A stretch of 5,600 nt of DNA, taken from contig JAGWBY010000135.1 of assembly GCA_021295675.1 (NCBI GenBank), positions 7,160 to 12,759 on the forward strand, given 5' to 3'. Shown here one piece after another: positions 1 to 5,600 of the stretch. The notes under the pieces are model-generated. The model saw only the letters and a list, made by a program, of their open reading frames with translations, was not told where the DNA came from and did not search any database. This DNA is from Candidatus Latescibacterota bacterium. Its GTDB lineage: Bacteria; Latescibacterota; UBA2968; UBA8231. The translations under genes and the position numbers were made by a program. Within the stretch, counting starts at the first letter, position 1, and each line of letters opens with the position of its first letter.

Positions 1-1560
1 CCCGGCACGAGCAAGGTGCGACCCACATGGCCGACGGCTACGCCCGCGCCACCGGCAAGCCCGGCGTCGTCCTCGTAACTTCTGGCCCGGGCGCAACCAA
101 CACCATCACCGGCCTGCTAACCGCGCTGATGGATTCCGCGCCCGTCATCGCCCTTACCGGCCAAACCGTCACCCCCATGCTCGGCAAAGACGCCTTTCAG
201 GAGGCCGATGTCTTCGGCATCTCCATGCCCGTCGTCAAGCACTCCTATTTGGTCAGAGACCCCAACGACATCCCCCGCGTAATGACCGAGGCATTCCACA
301 TCGCCACCACCGGCCGCCAGGGGCCAGTGCTCGTCGATCTGCCCAAGGACGTCACCCAAGGCGACCCCTTCCCCGAATGCACCACCGACTTTCCCGAGAA
401 GGTGTACCTGCCTGGTTACACTTGGCAGACCAAACCCGCGCCCGAGTTGCTCAAAGCCGCCGCGGATCTCCTGCGCCGCAGCAAGCGTCCCCTGCTCTAC
501 TTGGGCGGCGGCTGCATCGCCTCGGGCGGCCACGAGGCAGCCAAGGCCTTTGCTGAAAAGACGCGGATGCCAGTGACCAACACCCTGCTCGGCAAGGGGG
601 CGTTCCCCGAGCAGCACGCGCTCTCAGTGGGTATGCTCGGCATGCACGGCACGGCCTACGCCAACAAGGCCGTCGTCGGCTGCGACCTGATTATGTCGGT
701 GGGTGGGCAAACTCTCGGAATTCTGCCCAGACGCAAAAAAGATCCACATCGACATCGACCCGGCCGAATACGGCAAAGTGGTCATGCCGGACGTTTTTAT
801 CGAAGGCGATGCGCGCCAAGTGCTCGAAGAGCTAATCAACTACGTCGAGCCGATCGACTCGGCAGCGTGGCTAGCCCAAATCGACGAGTGGAAGGCGAAA
901 TACCCGCTCAAATACGGCAAGCGCGGCGGTCTCAAGATGCAGGCTGTCATCGACCGCCTGTACGAGCTGACCGCTGGCCGCGCCGTGGTGACCACGGACG
1001 TCGGCCAGCACCAGATGTGGGCGGCCCAGTTCTACAAGACAGCGCACCACCGCCAGTGGCTATCTTCCGGCGGCGCTGGCACGATGGGCTTTGGCTTCCC
1101 CGCGGCCGTCGGTGCCCAATTCGGTCGCCCCGAAGAGACCGTGGTCGCCATCTGCGGCGACGGCGGCTTCCAGATGACCCTGTGCGAACTGGCCACTGCC
1201 GTTATTCATCGGCTGCCGATTAAGATCCTAGTCCTCGACAACAAGTACCTGGGGATGGTCCGTCAGTGGCAGGACCTCTTTTTTGACAATCGGCTCTCCG
1301 GCGTCGATCTAGAAGGCAATCCCGACTTCGTCAAGCTCGCCGAGTCCTACGGGGCCAAAGGCCTCCGCATCAAGCGCACCGCCGACATCGACAAGATCCT
1401 CAAGCAGGCTCTTGACTACGACGAAGGCCCCTGTGTCATCCACGCCGAATGCGAAAAAGAAGATAACGTTTTCCCGATGATCCCCGCCGGGGCCGCGCTC
1501 ACCGACATGCTGGTCGAGGCCCCCAAGCAGAAACTGGCCCAACCTAAAGGGAGCACCTAA
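1..1560 (+). CDS. ilvB: Acetolactate synthase large subunit, 5'-partial, with internal frame break
   Basis: Catalytic subunit of the ThDP- and FAD-dependent enzyme that condenses two pyruvates to acetolactate, or pyruvate with 2-ketobutyrate, at the start of branched-chain amino acid synthesis in the cytoplasm. The gene enters from the left edge. In the frame starting at base 3 it reads [19 protein letters not shown], and the Glu codon at 9-11 is the conserved catalytic glutamate that activates ThDP. The ATG at 27 is therefore internal. About 50 N-terminal residues should lie outside the window. The C-terminal half has the ThDP motif GDGGFQ (from 1156) ending in LDNKYLGMV, then QWQD with Trp at 1267-1269, equivalent to the specificity Trp of AHAS enzymes (Arabidopsis Trp574). 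The frame runs from base 3 to 704, then continues from 706 in another frame. The conserved segment ARFDDRVT between MSVG and GKLSEF is missing. Both halves are otherwise full and well conserved. Followed by ilvN with a one-base overlap. Family assignment is firm; whether the gene is functional is doubtful as sequenced. Confidence 0.93.
702..708 (+). other. Frame break in ilvB (about 23 nt missing)
   Basis: Upstream the frame ends with the codons for MSVG (693-704). Downstream the conserved [21 protein letters not shown] begins at 706. One G (705) stands where the family has eight codons (ARFDDRVT), so 23 nt appear deleted, shifting the frame. The lost peptide includes the Asp-Arg pair equivalent to Arabidopsis Asp376/Arg377, near the active-site channel. 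Ribosomal frameshifting could join the frames but would not restore the missing residues. Confidence 0.8.
1546..1553 (+). promoter_or_regulatory. Ribosome binding site of ilvN
   Basis: AAAGGGAG lies inside the last codons of ilvB, six bases before the ilvN ATG at 1560. It supports this ATG as the real start despite the unusually long N-terminus, and fits translational coupling with ilvB. Confidence 0.75.
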
Positions 1561-2138
1561 TGTCCACCGCTGCCATTCACTTTGCGGCCGCAGATCTCAA
1601 CGCCCGTCAAGAGGCCGTTGACGCGCCACAACTTAAGCCAACCGAACCCCAACAGAAGACCACCATCGGCCTATTGGTCAACGACCGTCCCGGCGTGCTG
1701 GTACGCATCGCCCAGTGTTTTGCTCGCCGCGCCTATAATATCGAAAACCTAGTCGTATCGCCGGCCCATATCCCCCAGTGCTCGCGCATGACCATCACCA
1801 GCATTGGCCCCGCCGCCGAGTTGAATCAGATCATCTTGCAACTCAACAAGCTGGTTGATGTCATCCACGCCAAAGACCACTCGGCCGACGATGCCATCAC
1901 CCGCGAGTTAGCGCTCTTCAAGGTCGGCTGCTCGGTCGAAGAGCGCACCGAGGTCTTGCAGATTGCTGAGGTTTTTCGCGGCAAGACGGTCGATATATCA
2001 GAGGCCACTATCACCATCGAGGCCACTGGCACCACCGAGAAGATGGACGCCCTCGAATCGCTGTTGAGCAAATTCGACCTCAAGGAAATGGTTCGCACCG
2101 GCAAGGTGGTCATGGCCCGCGGCAACAAGCCGACATAA
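1560..2138 (+). CDS. ilvN: Acetolactate synthase small (regulatory) subunit
   Basis: Regulatory partner of the large subunit. In this family it raises catalytic activity and binds the feedback inhibitor valine. The product is 192 residues. The ACT domain spans about residues 34-108 (TIGLLVNDRPGVL, then ARRAYNIENLVVSP, then SRMTITS). A C-terminal small-subunit domain follows from about 113 (ITRELALFKV) to the end (KFDLKEMVRTGKVVMARG). Gly45 and Asn60 align with Gly14 and Asn29 of E. coli IlvH, which line the valine site, so feedback control is probably kept. The residue before Arg-Pro-Gly is Asp, common in the family. The start is fixed by a good Shine-Dalgarno sequence and by TAATG overlap with the ilvB stop. 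Odd point: about 33 residues rich in Ala, Gln and Pro precede the ACT domain, where E. coli IlvH has only about three. The reading frame is intact and has no break like those in its neighbours. ilvN versus ilvH naming is only convention here. Confidence 0.95.
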   Translation: MSTAAIHFAAADLNARQEAVDAPQLKPTEPQQKTTIGLLVNDRPGVLVRIAQCFARRAYNIENLVVSPAHIPQCSRMTITSIGPAAELNQIILQLNKLVDVIHAKDHSADDAITRELALFKVGCSVEERTEVLQIAEVFRGKTVDISEATITIEATGTTEKMDALESLLSKFDLKEMVRTGKVVMARGNKPT

Positions 2139-2173
2139 AAAAAGGGGGACGAGCATTGCCCGTCCCCCTTTTT
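2139..2173. terminator. Bidirectional intrinsic terminator between convergent genes
   Basis: The arms AAAAAGGGGGACG (2139-2151) and CGTCCCCCTTTTT (2161-2173) are perfect complements, 13 bp, around a nine-base loop. The GC-rich core is 2144-2151 with 2161-2168. A T run follows on the + strand, and the A run gives a T run on the - strand. It starts directly after the ilvN stop (2138) and lies 17 bases past the receptor stop (2191), so it can end transcripts of both convergent genes. It also closes the ilv transcript, so no ilvC is cotranscribed downstream. Confidence 0.92.
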
Positions 2174-2190
2174 ACCTGCTGTATCCTCCC

Positions 2191-5119
2191 TTAAAACGCC
2201 ACGCCCAACTGCCCAAAGACCAAGCGGCCGATCTCCGGTGCGCCAATAAAGGCCCGATAGCCCTTGTTCCAGAGCAGGTCTATCTCCTTCTTCCCATTCC
2301 CATCGACACATTCTTCTTTCAGCACCATCTCCCCCTCCTCATCGACACATTTTTCTTTTAGCACCAAGTTCAAAACATTTGACGCATTAACCCTCAGCAC
2401 CAAGTTCTGAGTCAACTGGTATGACGCGTTCAAATCGAGCAGCGAGTACGCGTCCACATCCCCGATGAACACCCCGGACTCCTGGCGAAACGCCCCCACG
2501 TAGCGCCACTGCCCCCCTAGGGTTAGTTGCGGTTGGTCAAAGGCGTACGACGTGCCTACCTTGAACTTGTTACCCGGCGCATTGAGCGCTATGTCGGCAA
2601 TGCCATCGACGTTCTTAAATAAGGTCTTATCGACATAAGAATAGTTGCCCGTCAGCGACCATTGGTCGCTCGGGAAATAGGCCAAGTTCACATCCAGGCC
2701 GTTAAGAGATATCTCGCCGAAGTTGCGATAGGTCAACATCACCGCTGTCGGCTCAAAGGCTTGCTCCGGCGTAACCGTGCCAAACGGTATGCTCGCGGCC
2801 CCTTCGGCAAACAACGTGACAATTTCATCCACCGGCGAGCCATTGCCGTTGCCAGACAAGGTACCTGGAACCTGCATATTGTCGAGCGGAGCGACCGCCG
2901 CGGCCAGCTCTGTATTCTCGGCCAGCGTCTCTCCGACGCTAGCACCTAGCGCCGCCCCAAGGCTAGCCGGATCGAGGAAGACATTGGGCGTCTGCACCTG
3001 AATCGGAGAGACAAAATCCTTTATCCGCGTGTGATACAAGTCGGCCGCCACCACCAGCTTCTCGCCGACGATCCCCTTATAACCCAATTCAAAGGTCTCA
3101 GTAGTAGTAGAGCGGGTCAGCGGCACGTCGATCACATCGGCGACCGGATCAAAGGGAGCCGGATCGCCAGCCGCCACCTTCTCGAGGTTGAGCATGAGTA
3201 GGGCGTTGTCCAATCCCGTCAGTTGCTCGGGCAACAAGGCATCTAACCCGCCCAATAGCTGCCCGGCGGCGGCCTCGGCCTCGGCTTTTTCTAGCCCTTG
3301 CAGCACCCCTATCTGGGTAGCCGCTAGCCCTAGAAAAAGCTCTGTATTGAGTGCGCTCAGCACCCCTCCGCGCCCCAAACCCCACATAACATTGGTAAAG
3401 ACCGGATCCCCCAAGTCTATGTAGTCGGCCGGATCCATCCCCGCCACCGGCGCAAAGGACGAGCGGAACTGCGGCCGACCATTGCCCGAGCGAGCAAACG
3501 TCCAGCCGCTAGCAAAGCCCTCGCGGTAGGTCCCCTGCGCACGAATGTCTATCGCCGGCGCAAAGCCCAGCACCGGCGCAAACGCCGCGCCAATGCCGAA
3601 GGGATCTTGGGACGAGCGGACGTCCAAATAGAGATTGTTGCTCGACGGGGTTGCAAAAGCGCGGTTGTACGTCAACCTCAAAATTTGGGTTTCTTTAGGC
3701 TTGAAGACTAGCCCGGCGCGCGGCGAGATTTCGCCTTCGGGAATGCGATTGTGGTCGTCGTAGCGCAAGGCCACTACTAAATCGAGCACTTCGCTCAGGG
3801 CCGTCTCGCTCTGCATATAGACCCCGAACTCGTCGATCGAATCTTCGTCTTCGTTGCCGCCATTGATAGTCCCCTCAGTATCGGGCCGCGTCAGCAGCAC
3901 ATCAACGCCGTAGGTAAAGCGCTGCCGACTCCCCAAGGCCGCCGAGTGCTGGAGCTGGAAGGCGGTCAGCTTGGAGTTATCGACGATGGCATTGCCATCG
4001 CGCAGCAGAAAGGTGTCGCCGGCGTTGCTCCCATTCTGAAAGACCTGGGCGAACCAATTCTTGTACAGCAGGCGTAGCTGGACGTAGTTGTACGCCCAGT
4101 CTTGAGCTTGGCCAGCCCCTAGGCCGGTCAATTCGATCTGATCGCCCTTGTTGTATCCGGCGGCCAAAATAGCCGTCAAGTCGTCCGTGGCCTTGTAGTC
4201 CAAGCGCGCTTCGGCACTCTGGCGCTCAATGTCAAAACTACGCGGTGGGATGGCTGAATTGGCGGCCCTAGCCTGCGCCTCTACCGAGTCTTCGTATTCC
4301 CAGTCCATCCCCGTATAGTACTGGGCCGAGACCTTGTAGCCGAGGCGGTCGCTAGCAGCCCCGGCGTGGCGCATACCTACCTTGCGCACACTCCGCTCGC
4401 CCAAGCCCAAATTGACATTGGTCCCCGCCGAAGTGAACGGCGAGCGGGTGATGATGTGCATCACGCCGCTGGCGCTATTGGGTCCGTAGAGCGCCGACCC
4501 CGGCCCCAACACCACCTCGATGCGCCGGAATGAAATTGTAGGCATTCAACCGCAGCGAAGGGACGCGGGCGATGCGATTGTCGGTCAGCGTCAGCAAGGC
4601 ACCCGAAAACACATTGTTGAAGCCCCGCACGACCACATTGCTCTGCGCCAAACCGGTCTGGGAAAAGTCCACCCCCGGCAGATCGCGGATGTGCTCGACG
4701 ACGCTGAGCGCCGGCCGATTGCGGATCTCCGCGGCCTCAACTATCGCCACCGAGGCCGGGGCTTCGAGGACTTTTTCCTGCCGCCGCGAAGCCGAAACTA
4801 CGTTCTGGTCGAGGAAGATGATTCCCGTCTCCAGCGTCAGCATCAGCTCCTGCTCTCCAGCTACGATGCCAACACCTTCTCGCATTAGGGTCCTATAGCC
4901 AATATGCGTGACGTTGAGCTGATACTCACCAGCCGGCAGCCCCTCCAAGCGGAAGCGACCGTCTTCGTCGGTAGCCGTTCCGATCTTGCCGCCCGGTAGC
5001 AGGTCGCTAACGAGGACGACGTTGGCACCGGGGATGGCTTCGCCCTCCAGTCCCTTCACAACGCCGGAAAGCGTCCCCTCTGCGCCGAAGGCGACGCCAA
5101 GTAATTCGTACTTTTTCAT
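2191..5119 (-). CDS. TonB-dependent outer-membrane receptor, with internal frame break
   Basis: Ligand-gated outer-membrane channel, energised by TonB-ExbB-ExbD; ligand unknown. Translation starts at 5119 after a strong Shine-Dalgarno sequence. Order: short signal-like N-terminus; carboxypeptidase-regulatory-like beta-sandwich (about residues 17-98, GTLSGVVKG to LMLTLETG); a TonB-box-like stretch (QNVVSASRR); plug domain (about 115-198, APASVAIVEAAEI, DLPGVDFSQ, VVVRGFNN, ALLTLTDNRI). The plug-barrel boundary motif RIEVVLGPGSALYGPNSASG is followed by a beta-barrel ending GRLVFGQLGVAF, with the terminal Phe needed for barrel assembly. The N-terminal frame is 5119 to 4526 (198 codons). The rest is read in another frame from 4524 to the TAA at 2191-2193 (777 residues). 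Reading across gives about 975 residues, a normal size. Residues normally found between NFIP and RIEVV are missing, so this looks like a roughly 20-nt deletion in one gene, not two genes. Very long Ala/Leu-rich surface loops and a repeat insertion near the end are described separately. Probably monocistronic. Confidence 0.92.
2301..2366 (-). repeat. Tandem 39-bp repeat inside receptor gene (13-residue, Cys-bearing)
   Basis: Two 27-base cores, 2301-2327 and 2340-2366, match at 25 of 27 positions with a 39-base period, so the frame is kept. They encode VLKEKCVDEEGEM followed by VLKEECVDGNGKK. The repeat sits between the last two barrel strands (after ASNVLN, before YRAFIGAPEIGRL), where related receptors go almost directly from one to the other. 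By barrel topology this is the last extracellular loop. Confidence 0.85.
4522..4528 (-). other. Frame break in the receptor gene (about 20 nt missing)
   Basis: On the - strand the plug frame ends NAYNFIP with the CCG at 4528-4526. The barrel frame resumes CGC ATC GAG (RIE) at 4524. A single base (4525) lies between. From my recollection of this family about seven residues (of the type TTNEDIE) normally separate these motifs, so about 20 nt are missing. Both flanking frames are otherwise uninterrupted. The exact deletion size is an estimate. Confidence 0.72.
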
Positions 5120-5125
5120 AATTAG

Positions 5126-5131
5126 CTCCTT
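5126..5131 (-). promoter_or_regulatory. Ribosome binding site of the receptor gene
   Basis: AAGGAG on the - strand, six bases before the ATG at 5119. The spacing is ideal and fixes the receptor start, which makes the short signal-peptide region downstream a real property of this sequence and not a wrong start choice. Confidence 0.8.
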
Positions 5132-5366
5132 GTTTTTGGCCCAAATCTACCCCCAAGCACCCGATCCCGCTACCCCCACTACCCAATAAGTAATCTCGCA
5201 GCCCATTGCCGTGCAAAGGCAAATCGCTTCTTCAGGAATCTCGTCTCGTAGCGGTAACGCAGCCTATCTCCACTTCCCATCCTTTCTCCGCCACAGGTCT
5301 CGCCGCTCTATTGATTCCCCACGTCTCCATTGCGTAGTTTCTCAGTCTTAATTCACCTATCCTAGC

Positions 5367-5370
5367 GGAG
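5367..5370 (+). promoter_or_regulatory. Ribosome binding site of the oxidoreductase
   Basis: GGAG (within AGCGGAGA) lies nine bases before the ATG at 5380. This is a moderate Shine-Dalgarno sequence and supports that start. Confidence 0.6.
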
Positions 5371-5379
5371 ATTTATTCC

Positions 5380-5600
5380 ATGCCGGACAAACTCAAGCTC
5401 GCCTTTATTGGCTGCGGTGCCATCGCCCGCTTTCACCTCGATGGCATCAAGGGCCACGCTCCCCGCATCGACGTCACCGCCTTAGTCGATCTCGACGAGT
5501 CCAAAGCTCAAGCCTACGCCACTGAAACCGGCGGGCAAGTCTTTACCTCGCTCGACGAAGCGCTCGAAAAGGGGGACTTCGACGCCGTCGATATCATGCT
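5380..5600 (+). CDS. Gfo/Idh/MocA family oxidoreductase, 3'-partial
   Basis: N-terminal Rossmann domain of an NAD(P)-dependent oxidoreductase. Members oxidise or reduce sugars, inositols, sugar amines and related compounds in the cytoplasm. Seventy-three codons are present. LKLAFIGCGAIARFH (from residue 5) holds the GxGxxA dinucleotide-binding motif at residues 11-16. VTALVDLD places Asp37 at the end of the second strand, which in Rossmann folds favours NAD over NADP. Then follow VFTSLDEALEKGDFDAVDIM, the usual lead into the conserved substrate-side strand. The catalytic EKP motif and the C-terminal alpha/beta domain lie past the right edge, so the substrate cannot be named. It is divergent from the receptor gene, with which it may share control. 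The ATG at 5380 has a moderate Shine-Dalgarno sequence, and the protein begins only six residues before the first beta strand, as is normal. Confidence 0.9.
   Translation, partial: MPDKLKLAFIGCGAIARFHLDGIKGHAPRIDVTALVDLDESKAQAYATETGGQVFTSLDEALEKGDFDAVDIM

Larger units (their letters stand above)
5120..5379. other. Divergent intergenic region
   Basis: These 260 bases separate the receptor (- strand) from the oxidoreductase (+ strand) and must hold both promoters if each gene has its own. I see no convincing -35/-10 pair on either strand. On the - strand TAGATTTG (5149-5142) matches the Bacteroidota -7 consensus TAnnTTTG, but no properly spaced TTTG lies upstream, so it may be chance. The + strand from about 5262 to 5330 is pyrimidine-rich. 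No convincing ORF, tRNA or riboswitch was recognised. Confidence 0.6.

Noticed and set aside
702..708. Programmed ribosomal frameshift or bypass in ilvB
   Set aside because: No slippery heptamer or stimulatory hairpin is evident, and the eight conserved residues are physically missing, so recoding could not give a normal enzyme.
27..1223. ORF end at 1223 taken as the end of ilvB, and ATG at 27 as its start
   Set aside because: After about 705 this frame encodes an Arg/Pro-rich out-of-frame product, and upstream of 27 the frame already encodes the catalytic RHEQGAT motif, so neither end is real.
703..1560. A separate protein starting at the GTG at 703
   Set aside because: It begins in mid-domain with the conserved GKLSEF segment of AHAS and has no Shine-Dalgarno sequence; it is the distal part of ilvB after the frame break.
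2260..2340. EF-hand-like calcium loops in DEEGEM and DGNGKKEID
   Set aside because: Key positions fail: no acidic or Gly residue at loop position 5 and no Glu at position 12 of the second, and wrong hydrophobic spacing in the first.
4520..4898. Plus-strand ORFs opposite the receptor gene
   Set aside because: Low-complexity products with no recognisable motif; they are antisense shadows of the plug-domain coding sequence. The same holds for other antisense ORFs over ilvB, ilvN and the barrel.
5206..5222. TTGCC-N7-GGCAA inverted repeat as a hairpin or operator
   Set aside because: Only 5-bp arms, no T run, no known operator match; kept only as a weak remark on the intergenic region.
1..5600. 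CRISPR array, mobile element, phage gene or defence system
   Set aside because: No regularly spaced repeats, transposase, integrase or terminal inverted repeats were seen; the window is metabolic and transport genes.

Overview
The window looks like a chromosomal piece of a moderately GC-rich Gram-negative bacterium. An outer-membrane TonB-dependent receptor implies a diderm envelope, and all three visible starts have a purine-rich Shine-Dalgarno sequence. No rRNA or other phylogenetic marker is present. The receptor type (carboxypeptidase-regulatory-like domain plus plug plus barrel) and a Gfo/Idh/MocA oxidoreductase fit an FCB-group or candidate-phylum environmental bacterium such as Latescibacterota. 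That placement is a guess, not a result.

Layout. (1) 1-1560, + strand: ilvB-type acetolactate (acetohydroxyacid) synthase large subunit, entering from the left edge and interrupted by a reading-frame break at about 705. (2) 1560-2138, + strand: the regulatory subunit ilvN, whose ATG overlaps the ilvB stop by one base. (3) 2139-2173: a near-perfect hairpin with A and T flanks that can terminate transcription in both directions. (4) 5119 down to 2191, - strand: one TonB-dependent receptor gene, split in two by a frame break at about 4525. (5) 5120-5379: a 260-bp divergent intergenic region. (6) 5380-5600, + strand: the start of a Gfo/Idh/MocA family NAD(P)-dependent oxidoreductase, cut by the right edge.

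Function. ilvB and ilvN together form the first common enzyme of valine, leucine and isoleucine synthesis, with feedback control through the ACT domain of IlvN. No ilvC follows. The receptor takes an unknown ligand across the outer membrane. The oxidoreductase, divergent from it, may act on a sugar or polyol, but a shared pathway is only suggested by position.

The most noteworthy observation is not a new system. Two unrelated genes each lose about 20 bases at one point and change frame there: 23 nt in ilvB, estimated from the family motif, and about 20 nt in the receptor. The receptor's signal peptide also looks about seven residues too short. All other coding sequence is intact. This pattern suggests assembly or sequencing lesions, or very recent small deletions, rather than old pseudogenes. 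The other unusual item is a tandemly duplicated 13-residue insertion in the last surface loop of the receptor, which holds the only two cysteines of that protein. I found no CRISPR array, tRNA, rRNA, insertion sequence or phage element.
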